Source: Flagellimonas alvinocaridis (GTDB lineage Bacteria > Bacteroidota > Bacteroidia > Flavobacteriales > Flavobacteriaceae). Taken from it: a DNA stretch of 64,000 nucleotides. The DNA lies in NCBI RefSeq assembly GCF_004916895.1, contig NZ_SNTZ01000003.1, forward strand, positions 186,001 to 250,000, read 5' to 3'. The notes under the pieces are model-generated. The model saw only the letters and a program-made list of their open reading frames with translations. It was not told where the DNA came from and searched no databases. A program made the position numbers and the translations under genes. Shown piece after piece: positions 1 through 9,214 of this stretch (position 1 is its first letter; each line of letters begins with the position of its first letter).

Positions 1-2318
1 GGCGTATTGTTGTCCAATAATTTCAGGGCCTCCTTACCGGAACTTGCTTCGATGACCTCATATCCGGCTATGGTAAGATGATTTTCCAAAACCCTACGAT
101 TGATCGGCTCATCGTCCACAACAAGAATTGTGGGTGATTCCCCTTCCACTTTGGCTACTTTACGTTGTGTGGTTGGCCGTTCGTTTCCCTTAACCATGGG
201 TTGAATATAATCCTGGGCATCTTGGGTTCTTTGTTTGAGCTCTTTTCGGGTGATATTGCTCTTGGGCAGGGTAAATGTAAATATGGAGCCTTTACCCGGT
301 TTGGATTCAACCTGAACGGTTCCTCCGTGCAGCTCCACCAGCTGTTTGGTGACAGAAAGACCAAGTCCTGTACCTCCATAGGTTCTTTGTGTGGACCCAT
401 CGCCCTGTTCAAACGAATTGAAAATGGCTTGCTGCTTGTCCTGGGAAATTCCAATTCCAGTATCCGATACCGAGATGGCCACGAAATTGTCCTTGACCTC
501 GGCAAATAGGGTAATGTATCCTTTCTCGGTAAACTTAATGGCGTTGCCAATGAGGTTGTGCATGATTTGCTGTAATCGGTTTTCATCAGCACCCACAGGT
601 GGAATATCTTTTGGGATTGAATTGATGAGCTTTAAATTTTTGTCCTGTAGCAAGGGTTGCGAGAGACGTAGCACAATATTGGATACCGCAAGTATATCTA
701 CGGCTTGACGAACCAAGGACAAATCGTTGTTTTTCAATTTTGAGAAATCCAGGATATCATTGACCAAATGGGACAACCGTTTGCCACTACTTGAAATCAT
801 ATCCAGATTTTCCAGCGCAGCTTTGGGTAGTTTGCCGGCAATGCCGTCCTTCAAGGATTCGGTCAATCCAATAATACCGACCAAAGGGGTACGCAGTTCG
901 TGGGAAGTATTGGCAAGGAACTCATCTTTAAGGGCATCTATTTTTTTGAGTTCGGAAACCCGTTGCTTTTCAATCTCCGTACGTTTGCGTTCTTCCAAAA
1001 CTGCGCGTTTTTTTTCTTCGTCGGCCTGTTTGACCCGTTGCTCCTGTTTGTACCGATTAAAAGCAAACAAAAGAAATAACACTATGGCCAAGGCAAGCCC
1101 AATGACAATATTCCTAAGGATTTTCTGTTGCCGTATCTTCAGTCCGCTTATTTCTGCATCTTTTTGAAGTGCAGTGATGGCATCTTGCTTTTTCTCGGTA
1201 TCAAACCGTACTTGTAGCTCTTCAATTTGCTTGGATTTGGCCTCATTGAAAAGGCTGTCTTTTATGGCGATGAATCTATTTTTATAATCGAGTGCTTTTT
1301 TCAAGTCGCCTTTACTTTCATAAATTCTGGAGAGGATGCCAAAATTTTCCTGAAGCTCTGGCCGTGCCCCAATGGTTTCAGATATGGCTATGGCAGAAAG
1401 GATGTTTTTTTCAGCTTCATTGAGTTGGTTCATTTCTAGATTAATGGCACCTATTTGTGTGTAGCTCATGGAGAGTTCCAACTGCTGACCCAATTTTTCC
1501 CGTAAAGCCAATGCTCTTTTGTGATGTTCCAAAGATTCGGCATACTTTTTTTGTCGCCCATACACTTTGCCCAATGCTTCATAATCAAAGGCCTTGCCCC
1601 AGTCACTATTGGTTTCTTGGTCCAAAACCAATGCTTGGTTAAAGTAGTCCGTTGCCTTTCCATATTCATTTTGAAGCATGTAAGTATCTCCAATATTAAA
1701 AAGACAATTGGCCATTTCCGGTTTGTTTCCCAAAGTGGTGAAAATTGCCAAGGCTCTTTGGTAGTGGTCCATGGCTTCGGACACTTTCCCGGTCTTTTTC
1801 AGGATTTCCCCCATGGCATTCAGCGTATTGGCAATGCTGAATTGATTGTCATGGGCTTCATAGATTTTTAGAATGTCATAATAGATTCCCAAGCTTTCAT
1901 CAAAGTTGCCCAGATTATCCAAAATAATGGCTTTTTGGTAAAGCCCGTCCGCCAAGGAAAATGAGTCTTGTTGGGTTCTAAAATGAGTAAGGTAGGCATC
2001 AATATGAGTCAAGGCCTGATCATAGTTTCCAATTTGTCGTTCCAAAACAGCATACTGGTAATCTGCCATTGCAATGCCCCAGAACAATTCTTTTTCTTTA
2101 CTTAACCTTTGAAAGCTATCGATATGTGCCCTGGCCAGAGTGGAGTTGCCCCTATTGTTCAAGTACTCCCAAGCAATGTCCTTTAAGATTCGAATCCGAA
2201 GGGAATCAGAATCAACGGAAGTGTATTTTTTTTGGAGACTATCTATAATACCTGTCTGCCCTCCCGCAATGTTGATCGAAAGGCATACGCAAAGTAATAT
2301 GAAGGCAATGCGTTTAAT
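1..2318 (-). CDS. TPR-containing hybrid sensor histidine kinase (C-terminus beyond window)
   Basis: Membrane-linked hybrid two-component sensor. Reading the minus strand from 2318: a signal-like hydrophobic N-terminus (KRIAFILLCVCLSI), TPR-type repeats over roughly residues 30-340, a coiled segment, one transmembrane helix near residue 405, then the H box (NTSHELRTPLVG, His near residue 471), N box (NLIGNAIKF), G boxes (SDTGIGIS, GGTGLGLS) and the start of a receiver domain (ILVVDDEPINRR). The phospho-acceptor Asp lies beyond the edge. The start is odd: a stop codon lies in frame ten codons upstream of ATT 2318-2316, and no ATG, GTG or TTG falls between that stop and the signal sequence, so ATT is the only initiator that keeps the signal peptide. 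The next in-frame ATG is about 80 codons later. Confidence 0.9.
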   Translation of the reverse strand, partial: MKRIAFILLCVCLSINIAGGQTGIIDSLQKKYTSVDSDSLRIRILKDIAWEYLNNRGNSTLARAHIDSFQRLSKEKELFWGIAMADYQYAVLERQIGNYDQALTHIDAYLTHFRTQQDSFSLADGLYQKAIILDNLGNFDESLGIYYDILKIYEAHDNQFSIANTLNAMGEILKKTGKVSEAMDHYQRALAIFTTLGNKPEMANCLFNIGDTYMLQNEYGKATDYFNQALVLDQETNSDWGKAFDYEALGKVYGRQKKYAESLEHHKRALALREKLGQQLELSMSYTQIGAINLEMNQLNEAEKNILSAIAISETIGARPELQENFGILSRIYESKGDLKKALDYKNRFIAIKDSLFNEAKSKQIEELQVRFDTEKKQDAITALQKDAEISGLKIRQQKILRNIVIGLALAIVLFLLFAFNRYKQEQRVKQADEEKKRAVLEERKRTEIEKQRVSELKKIDALKDEFLANTSHELRTPLVGIIGLTESLKDGIAGKLPKAALENLDMISSSGKRLSHLVNDILDFSKLKNNDLSLVRQAVDILAVSNIVLRLSQPLLQDKNLKLINSIPKDIPPVGADENRLQQIMHNLIGNAIKFTEKGYITLFAEVKDNFVAISVSDTGIGISQDKQQAIFNSFEQGDGSTQRTYGGTGLGLSVTKQLVELHGGTVQVESKPGKGSIFTFTLPKSNITRKELKQRTQDAQDYIQPMVKGNERPTTQRKVAKVEGESPTILVVDDEPINRRVLENHLTIAGYEVIEASSGKEALKLLDNNT

Positions 2319-2440
2319 GGTATTGGTTTTAGGTTGATTAACAGCAAATTAAAGGTAGTGTTTTAAAGTGATGCAAACAAAGTGATGTGTTCAATGTGCA
2401 TCGATTTAAAAACAGCCTTTCGATGTGGTACCAATAGTCT

Positions 2441-2863
2441 TTACTGCTGCATTTTCAGATAATAATCCGTCGAATGCTTTCCAGACCCATAAATTGTGAA
2501 GAAAATACATAGCAAGAAAACTACAATTGCCAGAATGAGATTGGATACGTCCATCACCCCAAGAAAATTGGTAAGAATGGCGCCTATTAAAATGGGCAAT
2601 TGTGCAATCACAGCCCAGCGGGTCAATAATCCTATCACAATTAAAAAACCTCCCACAAAATGAGCTGGAGTAACATAGTGCAGAATAAGCATGCCGCCGG
2701 GCATCTCTTGAAAGGGTCTAGCCATTACCGCCATTTGTTCATGGCTTGTCATAAATTCTATACCCTTTATAAAAAGAAAAACACCCAAGGCAACGCGAAG
2801 TAAATCCAATGGATAATAGGTATGGGCGTTGGCCCATTTGTTAAGGTCCTTTACTGTTCCCAT
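2441..2863 (-). CDS. DoxX family membrane protein
   Basis: A 140-residue integral membrane protein of the DoxX/DoxD-like family. Four hydrophobic segments are visible (about residues 20-38, 58-80, 84-103 and 107-128), with the family-typical pattern LLRVALGVFLFIKG in helix 1 and GGFLIVIGLLTRW between helices 2 and 3. DoxX-like proteins are small quinone-associated or membrane-stress proteins; the precise role here is not shown. It stands alone, 122 bp upstream (minus-strand sense) of the hybrid kinase and divergent from the cyclase gene. Confidence 0.85.
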   Translation of the reverse strand: MGTVKDLNKWANAHTYYPLDLLRVALGVFLFIKGIEFMTSHEQMAVMARPFQEMPGGMLILHYVTPAHFVGGFLIVIGLLTRWAVIAQLPILIGAILTNFLGVMDVSNLILAIVVFLLCIFFTIYGSGKHSTDYYLKMQQ

Positions 2864-2999
2864 GATAAACGGATTTATAGGTTGATTAACTTAAGGTACT
2901 CATTTTTAGCGAGATGACCAATTTTTTTATAAGGCAATCTTTGGGGATTTGGGGCTAAGTATTATCAAAAGGAATAAGAATGTACTAACTTTAAAGGAC

Positions 3000-4127
3000 A
3001 TGTTGCATCCCAAATACATAAGATATATTAAACAGGCTTTGTTATTTGCTTGTGTTTGGTTGTTGTTTGGTTTTGTGTACGGTATTTTGGAAAAAGGAAT
3101 CTTGGGCAGAATGGATTATTATCCTTCAACCCAGAACAGATATGACTTTATGACCTCTCTCGCATTTGCGAGCTTTGGTGGGTTTGTTATGGGATTTTTA
3201 CACGGCTGGGTCGAAGTGTCATGGTTGGGAAAAAAATTCACAAAAAGCCCTCTCTGGGTAAAGGTGGTTTTGAAAGTGCACTTCTATCTGGTATTCATTG
3301 TGCTGTTTTTGGTGCTGTTGACCTTTGGGGTAAATAGTAATCGGTTTGAAGAACATCTATTAAGCAAAACAGTGCTGCACAGCGTTGAAATGTTTATTAA
3401 CAGTTTTGCCTTTTGGAGCGTTGTGGTGTACATAGCTTTTGGATTGATAATGGCCATGCTGTTCTCAGAACTTTCTTCTTATTTGGGGGGCAATGTATTT
3501 TTAAACTTCTTATTTGGAAAATACCATACCCCAAAAAGGGAGGGCAGGATATTTATGTTTTTGGATATGAAATCCTCCACTACCATAGCAGAAGAATTAG
3601 GGCATTCCAAGTATTTTGAGCTCTTGAAATCATGTTATGCCGATATGTCTAGCCCCATTTTGGAAACTTCAGGTGAAATTTACCAGTATGTTGGGGATGA
3701 GGTAGTGGTCACTTGGCCCGAAAAATTAGGCCTGTACAACAATAATTGTATTGCATGCTTCTATAAAATCTCTGAAGCATTGGAAAAAAAGAGGAATAGA
3801 TATAAGAAAGAGTTTAATTTTTTTCCAACATTCAAAGCAGGTTACCACATTGGACTTGTGACCACCGGCGAGATAGGAGTGTTGAAAAAAGAGATAATCT
3901 ATACGGGTGATGTGCTAAACACAGCATCCCGGATACAAGCGGAATGTAATGCTTATGGCACACAGATACTGATTTCAGATGCTTTGGCAGACCAATTGCA
4001 GCGGCAGGAACAATCATATCGGTTTGTTCCAATGGATTATCTAAAACTGCGAGGGAAAAAGGAACAAATTCAATTGGTCACTATTAAATTGGACGAAGGA
4101 AATCAGCCCAAAATAAGTTCCATTTGA
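3000..4127 (+). CDS. Membrane class III adenylate/guanylate cyclase
   Basis: Predicted to make a cyclic nucleotide (cAMP or cGMP; specificity not resolved). The N-terminal half carries four transmembrane helices. The C-terminal half is a class III cyclase domain beginning FMFLDMKSSTTIAEELG. Metal-binding aspartates are visible at D189 (FLDMKSS) and D233 (YVGDEVVVTW), and a conserved TGDVLNTASRIQ segment follows. I chose ATG 3000 (375 aa); a TTG at 2949 would add 17 poorly hydrophobic residues. The 3' end overlaps the convergent GNAT gene by 25 bp. No phosphodiesterase or cNMP-binding regulator is next to it. Confidence 0.88.
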   Translation: MLHPKYIRYIKQALLFACVWLLFGFVYGILEKGILGRMDYYPSTQNRYDFMTSLAFASFGGFVMGFLHGWVEVSWLGKKFTKSPLWVKVVLKVHFYLVFIVLFLVLLTFGVNSNRFEEHLLSKTVLHSVEMFINSFAFWSVVVYIAFGLIMAMLFSELSSYLGGNVFLNFLFGKYHTPKREGRIFMFLDMKSSTTIAEELGHSKYFELLKSCYADMSSPILETSGEIYQYVGDEVVVTWPEKLGLYNNNCIACFYKISEALEKKRNRYKKEFNFFPTFKAGYHIGLVTTGEIGVLKKEIIYTGDVLNTASRIQAECNAYGTQILISDALADQLQRQEQSYRFVPMDYLKLRGKKEQIQLVTIKLDEGNQPKISSI

Positions 4128-4576
4128 ATATCACTTCGTTCGTAGGGAGAGGAAACACCTTTTATTTCAACAAAACCCAGTTTTTCGTATAACCCCAATG
4201 CTGGTTTTAATACCCTATTGCTCTCTAAATATAGCTTTTTTGCCCCCAAGGATTTTGCTTTTTCAACAATGTGCTGCCCAATAAGTTTTCCTATGCCTTT
4301 TCCTTGTGCTTTGGGCGACACTCCCATTTTTGCCAGTTCAAAATCATACCCTTCTTGCTTACTGGGAATAAGGGCGCAGACGCCTACAGGTTCATCTTCC
4401 CAAAGAGCCACGGCAATATAACCGCCCTTGTCCAAAATATATTCTTTGGGATGATGGAGGGAGACACGATCCATTTCCTCCATCTTAAAATACTTGGTGA
4501 TCCATTCCTCATTTAGGGTCCTGAATGCTGTACGATAGATATCAGAATATGGAACTATTTTAGGTTTTACGGTCAT
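4103..4576 (-). CDS. GNAT family N-acetyltransferase
   Basis: A 157-residue single-domain acetyltransferase. The acetyl-CoA motif A is visible as MGVSPKAQGKGIGKLIGQHIVEKAK, shown here in parts (MGVSPKAQGKGIG then KLIGQHIVEKAK), followed by the motif B region GLYEKLGFVEIKG. The first ATG after the non-ATG candidate at 4582 is used (MTVKPKIVPYSDIY). The substrate is unknown. Its last 25 bp lie antisense to the end of the cyclase gene. Confidence 0.82.
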   Translation of the reverse strand: MTVKPKIVPYSDIYRTAFRTLNEEWITKYFKMEEMDRVSLHHPKEYILDKGGYIAVALWEDEPVGVCALIPSKQEGYDFELAKMGVSPKAQGKGIGKLIGQHIVEKAKSLGAKKLYLESNRVLKPALGLYEKLGFVEIKGVSSPYERSDIQMELILG

Positions 4577-4879
4577 GTGCAATAGGATAAGACTATCTAC
4601 AAAATTACAGGTAAACCATGAAAATCAAATTATAATTTTGTAAGCCTTAACATTCTTTTTTTGAGGGGTGTAGCCAATATTTTGATGCTTAAAACGTTGT
4701 CATAACGAGAAACCTTTCCGTTTAACGAAAAAATTGGTTGTTTACCGAATTATTACGTAATATTACGATTCATATTAGTAATAAAACTCTTACAAGTTCC
4801 CAAATCTTGCTAATGAGACAAAACCAAAAACACCTACCTGTCCCAAACGGGTATCTTAACCTACAAATTCCAATCGGCT
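4577..4879. other. Intergenic region upstream of the PorP/SprF gene
   Basis: 303 bp between the divergent GNAT and PorP/SprF genes. A Bacteroidota-type -7 element TAATTTTG occurs at 4633-4640 on the plus strand, without an evident TTG at -33. If it is used, the leader of the downstream gene is about 240 nt. A 10-bp palindrome ATTACGTAAT lies at 4752-4761. The short reading frame at 4738-4932 overlaps the real gene start and has no protein-like composition. Confidence 0.4.
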
Positions 4880-6658
4880 ATGGAAATACGACTACTATTA
4901 TCTTTATGGAGCCCCCACCAGTTAAGACCTAAAGGCGTCTTATTGTTTGTTTTTTCGTGTTGGCTTGGCAGTCAAACAGTACTAGCTCAAGATAGTAACC
5001 CCTATATGAGCTATGATGTTCCATTCCAAAATTTGCTCAAATACAATCGGTTTTTAATAAACCCTACTTTTTCTGCGGTACGGGAAGACAAATCGTATGT
5101 AAACTTTTTCCACAGGAGTCAAAGCGCAGAGTTCAGTGACAACAACCAGAATTATTTTTTGAGCTACAGCGGTCAGGTCAATGATAGAATTGGTATTGGA
5201 ATGAGCTTGTATAACCAAAAATCTGGTGTCATCTCCAATTTAGGGGTAATGGCCAATTATTCCCATGGGATACAATTGGGGCAAAAAAGCAGTCTCACCT
5301 TTGGGGTTAACATTCCTTATTATGTAAGTAGTTTTGACCCGGATAGGGCTGTTGCACTTGAGGATGATCCCTTGTTGAATGAGGCTTCCGAAAATTCCAT
5401 CATTTCTTTTCAACCAGGATTGAACCTTTCCCTGGGTAAGTTCGATTTTGGGGTCTTTGCCCAGAATTTGGTGGATTACAATATAAAATCCGGTAAGTCT
5501 TTGACCAATATTTCGGAAAAGACTTTTTCTGGACATGTTCAGTTTGCCCATGAGTTTGAAAATGGACGCGGGATTTTGGAAGATGGTAGACTAATGCCCT
5601 TGGCAAGGGCAAGATTTTCGGGAAGCAATGATCCCATTTTTGGAGGTGGGGTTATTTTGGACCTTCCCAAATTGGGTTGGATTCAAGGAGGATACGACCA
5701 GTTTTATGGAGCTTCCGCCGGAACAGGGTTCAACTTGAACCGCAGACTTTCCTTTGGCTATAATTTTGAAAAAAATATCAATAACAACCTAATAAATCTT
5801 GGCGTTACCCACGAGGTGTCAATAGCTTATTCCTTTGTGCCAACCTTGTCCAAGAACGTTATGGTTTCCAATGAAACGGAAAACGATGGGTCAAAGCCCA
5901 TCGAGGGAACTTTGGTAGCCGATGCCAAAAAGTCAAAAAAGGAAGTTCAGAAAAGCAAATTGGATGTGGAGACCACTTTGCGACCTACCAACAAAGAGGG
6001 TTTGGCATTTTGGGAAGAACAGTTGGAAAAATTAAGGGCACAGCAAGAAGATAATTATGCAGTGATCAACGAGCTTATTTTTAGGATGGATTCTATGGAG
6101 CAGAATAGGCAACGTGATTTGGAAAAACGGTTTGAAATGGTCATGCATATGGTGAAGCAGCAAACGGGAAATACCAGACCCGATATAGAAGCGAAAGCAC
6201 AAAAGTTGTATTTGGCCAATACAGAAGACCTGGATTCCTTGGCGAAGAGTATGTCAGAAACGCAATTGGCTGCCAACTCAACCAATAATCAGAACCATAC
6301 TGTTAAAAAATCAAGTGGTTCCTTTTCTGGGGGAGATTACAAGCCCATTGAAAAGTTCATCAATTTGGATGGGGTAGGGAAAGGGCATTATATTGTGGCC
6401 AATGTCTTTAAAAATGAGAGGTACCTGAAAGATTTTATGAATAAGCTGAAGGCAAAAGGACTGGATGTGGAATACTTTAAAAACCCTGATAATGGTCTTA
6501 ATTATGTGTATCTGGCCAAGTATCAGGAAAATGAAGATGCCTATGCGGCCTATCAGTCCAAAATGAAAGGCAAGTATACCGACGAGATATGGATCATGCA
6601 TGTGGACAATCCCCGATATTCCAATTGGGCCGATGCTATTTATCAGGATAACGAATAA
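4880..6658 (+). CDS. PorP/SprF family outer-membrane protein with SPOR-like C-terminus
   Basis: A 592-residue exported protein. The signal peptide ends near residue 37 (SQTVLAQ). Residues 40-320 match the PorP/SprF family: a PFQNLLKYNRFLINPTFS-type start and many beta strands with alternating aromatic residues. Family members help the type IX secretion/gliding apparatus or anchor adhesins in the outer membrane. A charged coiled coil follows (about 365-420, rich in E, K and Q). Residues 500-590 look like a SPOR-type repeat (HYIVANVFKNERYLKDF ... VYLAKYQ), which could bind peptidoglycan. It is not beside a gldKLMN-type cluster or a large adhesin here, so its partner is unknown. It converges on the PaiB-like gene with a 4-bp gap. 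Confidence 0.85.
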   Translation: MEIRLLLSLWSPHQLRPKGVLLFVFSCWLGSQTVLAQDSNPYMSYDVPFQNLLKYNRFLINPTFSAVREDKSYVNFFHRSQSAEFSDNNQNYFLSYSGQVNDRIGIGMSLYNQKSGVISNLGVMANYSHGIQLGQKSSLTFGVNIPYYVSSFDPDRAVALEDDPLLNEASENSIISFQPGLNLSLGKFDFGVFAQNLVDYNIKSGKSLTNISEKTFSGHVQFAHEFENGRGILEDGRLMPLARARFSGSNDPIFGGGVILDLPKLGWIQGGYDQFYGASAGTGFNLNRRLSFGYNFEKNINNNLINLGVTHEVSIAYSFVPTLSKNVMVSNETENDGSKPIEGTLVADAKKSKKEVQKSKLDVETTLRPTNKEGLAFWEEQLEKLRAQQEDNYAVINELIFRMDSMEQNRQRDLEKRFEMVMHMVKQQTGNTRPDIEAKAQKLYLANTEDLDSLAKSMSETQLAANSTNNQNHTVKKSSGSFSGGDYKPIEKFINLDGVGKGHYIVANVFKNERYLKDFMNKLKAKGLDVEYFKNPDNGLNYVYLAKYQENEDAYAAYQSKMKGKYTDEIWIMHVDNPRYSNWADAIYQDNE

Positions 6659-6662
6659 ATCG

Positions 6663-7274
6663 TCAAGACTTTCGTCTTTTCATGATTTCGGCAATGGTGT
6701 TGCTTCCGGGGTCGTTGACTTCGTTAAGCTCAGAGATGATTTTGGGATGATCGTCAACTCGGGTCTGCGAAAGCTTATAGGCTGCCTGAATCTCCGTGAT
6801 TTCAACTTGGAAGCCTACCACCCCCTTTACTTGGCGTAAGGTCTTGGGCGACATCTGATGCAAAGAAATGGGATTTTTTAAGTTTTGCTCGTATTTATCC
6901 ACAAGTTTATGTAAAGAAGCCATGGTCTGTTCTTCATCCAAAATGGTAACTTTTCCATAGATGTGTACGGCAATATAGTTCCATGTGGGAACCTCTTCTT
7001 CTTTATACCATGATGAAGAAACATAGGTATGGGGTCCATTGAAAATGCACAACACTTCTGAAGGACTTATGAAATTTTTCCATTGTGGATTGGCTTTTGA
7101 GATGTGACCCACCAAAATATCCTTGCCAGTTTGGTTGGTCTCCAATTCTAAAGGAATGTGAGTCCCCCAAGGTTTCCCATCAACAGTATTGATCAAGATA
7201 CCAAAACTGTTTTGGGTTAAAAAATCCTTCACTTCATCAAGATTTTCATTTTTGTAATGATGCGGAATGTACAT
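6663..7274 (-). CDS. PaiB-like FMN-binding protein
   Basis: 203 residues with the signature of the PaiB / FMN-binding negative transcriptional regulator family: MYIPHHYK at the start, DGKPWGTHIPLEL, VLCIFNGPHTYVSSSWY, PTWNYIAVHIYGKV, and the KGVVGFQVEITEIQAAYKLSQ segment towards the C-terminus. Members have a split-barrel flavin-binding fold; B. subtilis PaiB affects protease and sporulation genes. The bacteroidotal role is unproven. It is a single gene, separated from the upstream DUF4382 gene by a strong terminator. Confidence 0.88.
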   Translation of the reverse strand: MYIPHHYKNENLDEVKDFLTQNSFGILINTVDGKPWGTHIPLELETNQTGKDILVGHISKANPQWKNFISPSEVLCIFNGPHTYVSSSWYKEEEVPTWNYIAVHIYGKVTILDEEQTMASLHKLVDKYEQNLKNPISLHQMSPKTLRQVKGVVGFQVEITEIQAAYKLSQTRVDDHPKIISELNEVNDPGSNTIAEIMKRRKS

Positions 7275-7340
7275 GGAATGGTAACGTTATGGGATAATGA
7301 ATCCAAAGATACAAATACGTGTCCATGCGATTTCAGGTAA

Positions 7341-7373
7341 AAAATAAAAAAGCGGGGCATTGCCCCGCTTTCT
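7341..7373 (-). terminator. Intrinsic terminator of the DUF4382 lipoprotein gene
   Basis: An 11-bp GC-rich stem (AAAGCGGGGCA paired with TGCCCCGCTTT, 7349-7371) is followed on the minus strand by a T-rich tract (TTTTTTATTTTTT). It lies 24 bp past the stop of the gene ending at 7397. Confidence 0.85.
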
Positions 7374-7396
7374 TTTGGTTCAATATCAATAGGAGA

Positions 7397-8290
7397 CTAG
7401 TTGCCTTCCTCAACCACTTCAGCTTCTAAAATGAAGTCTTGTATGGTCTTGTTGGCAGCTACAATTTCAACTTCTACGGTATCGGTGTTCACAAATCCGT
7501 TCATAGAGGCAAATACTTTATAGGTGCCGGCATTGAGTCCCATTATGGCATAGTTTCCATCCACATTGGTAGCTCCAGAGATTACTGGCTCCTCGTCTGT
7601 ATCCAACACAGAAATTTGGGCGTCTTCCACTGCAATGGAAGATTCACCATCCATGGTGGTGACCACACCACTCAAAGTACCTGCTGTGGACAGGTTGCTG
7701 ACCTTGATTACAGGCTTGAAATTGAATCCTGTGATGCCATCAACAGAATTCACATTACCCTTGGCTACAAAAGAGCGGCTAACATCAAAATCCAACAATA
7801 AATCACTGGATAAACCACCTGCCACGGTAAGAGCAGGATCAATAAATATTTTAATCCCGGTCTGCTCACCACTTGGAACCTTAAGGTCAAAGGTGCGTTC
7901 ATCGGTCAAAACCACGTTTACACCCTTCACATATACTCGTATAAGATCATATGTGCCAACGGGTACATCCAAATCGGCCATGGTTTCCGTGGTTCCGTTG
8001 GTCAAATCCAAAAGATTAACGGAAATTTCCTCTTCCATTAAGGTAACAAAGGAAGAACCACTTTCATCCTCCATTTCTTCATTGTCATCTTCGCCGTCTT
8101 TTAATCTTGCATCTATTTTAAAGATAGTGACATTGGCCTCTGCCACCATATCAAACGGAAAAGGGGCATCGGTCAACTGAACTGTTAACCTTCCCATGGT
8201 GTCTGTGTTGCCGTTTTCAGCGTCATCTGAACAGCCAATAAATGCAAAAAGGATAAAACTCAGTGCGTAAATAAAGATTTTTGTTCTCAT
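7397..8290 (-). CDS. DUF4382 domain lipoprotein with carboxypeptidase-regulatory-like domain
   Basis: 297-residue lipoprotein. Start ATG 8290 gives a clean lipoprotein signal (MRTKIFIYALSFILFAFIGC, Cys20), so the longer frame back to 8356 is not used. Residues 35-200 match DUF4382 (GRLTVQLTDAPFPFDMVAEANVTI ... in parts; LDLTNGTTETMADLDVPVGTYDLIRVYV). The C-terminal 80 residues form a carboxypeptidase-regulatory-like beta-sandwich (SGVVTTMDGESSI ... GNYAIMGLNAGTYKV). Such proteins are surface or periplasmic, probably carbohydrate- or partner-binding. The function is not established. An acidic, E/D-rich loop is present near residue 75. Confidence 0.85.
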   Translation of the reverse strand: MRTKIFIYALSFILFAFIGCSDDAENGNTDTMGRLTVQLTDAPFPFDMVAEANVTIFKIDARLKDGEDDNEEMEDESGSSFVTLMEEEISVNLLDLTNGTTETMADLDVPVGTYDLIRVYVKGVNVVLTDERTFDLKVPSGEQTGIKIFIDPALTVAGGLSSDLLLDFDVSRSFVAKGNVNSVDGITGFNFKPVIKVSNLSTAGTLSGVVTTMDGESSIAVEDAQISVLDTDEEPVISGATNVDGNYAIMGLNAGTYKVFASMNGFVNTDTVEVEIVAANKTIQDFILEAEVVEEGN

Positions 8291-8418
8291 TGTATGGGGT
8301 TTAATTAATAGGTTCATGTTATAGGTACGCTGAAAATGACTTCTTTCCGCGTCCAAACCCCGTTTTTTCGATGAAATGCAATCCTTTGGTGTCTTTTTGA
8401 AGCTGAAATCCTATAAAA

Positions 8419-9186
8419 TTACTGGCCGCTACTCCTTGACTTCACCTCACCGCTTGAACCACTGAGATCACCTCTATAGATCCACAGTTCGCCACGGTCA
8501 CCATTTGTGGCAGCTTCAACATCTTTTAGGAAACCAGAAAAGGTGCCTGCGCCATGGACTTCTTCATACCATTGCATAAACTTATCTTCTTCTCCCATCC
8601 AAGCTGATTTTTCAAAAAAATCGACCCAAACAAAATCTTGCCCGTCCATATTGGGAAGTTCATTGAAGTAGGTTCCCCACTGGTGGTCTGGGTCTTTGGT
8701 CTTGAACACTTTGTACACGCGATCCAATATAGAAGCAAACTCCATCTGCTTGAACCGTTTTACATCCACCATAAAAATGGACAGGTTCTTTAGGTTGAAA
8801 TCCCTGCTGAAATTGGAATGCTTAGGGTCGTTTTTCCAATAGGTGGTTTCCATTTTTGCCAGTGCATTTGCGGCTACATTGGTATTCCAGTCTTGGGTAT
8901 GTGCATCATCGTAATTGCTCACATCATCCATGGCCGCCCATGAAGTTGGACCCATACTCCACACATATTTTCCTGAATTTTCGCCGCTGGCCACCCAAAA
9001 TACACTTACCTGACCTGGGTCACTGGTGTGGTACTTCTTGTTATGGGCCGCTACGCCGGCTTCAAATGCTTCAATCTTTTCTGGATGTGGGGTCATCATC
9101 ACATTCATAAAGATTGGTGGTTGATTTGTCTGTTGGGCCATTATTAAAATTGGCGCTAGTGTTAGTGTTAAAAGTAATCGTTTCAT
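8419..9186 (-). CDS. Exported protein of unknown function
   Basis: 255 residues with a Sec signal peptide (MKRLLLTLTLAPILIMAQ). I do not recognise a named family. The body is mixed alpha/beta and rich in Trp, Tyr and Asp. The repeated pattern of a strand followed by a helix with M/F-rich edges (IFMNVMMTPHPEKIEAFEAG; LSIFMVDVKRFKQMEFASIL) suggests two dimeric alpha/beta-barrel (ABM-like) units. That is an inference from pattern only. It lies 28 bp downstream of the NTF2-like lipoprotein gene on the same strand and is probably co-transcribed with it. Confidence 0.75.
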   Translation of the reverse strand: MKRLLLTLTLAPILIMAQQTNQPPIFMNVMMTPHPEKIEAFEAGVAAHNKKYHTSDPGQVSVFWVASGENSGKYVWSMGPTSWAAMDDVSNYDDAHTQDWNTNVAANALAKMETTYWKNDPKHSNFSRDFNLKNLSIFMVDVKRFKQMEFASILDRVYKVFKTKDPDHQWGTYFNELPNMDGQDFVWVDFFEKSAWMGEEDKFMQWYEEVHGAGTFSGFLKDVEAATNGDRGELWIYRGDLSGSSGEVKSRSSGQ

Positions 9187-9214
9187 TGTTTTTAGTTTTA
9201 GTATGGTTTTATGA

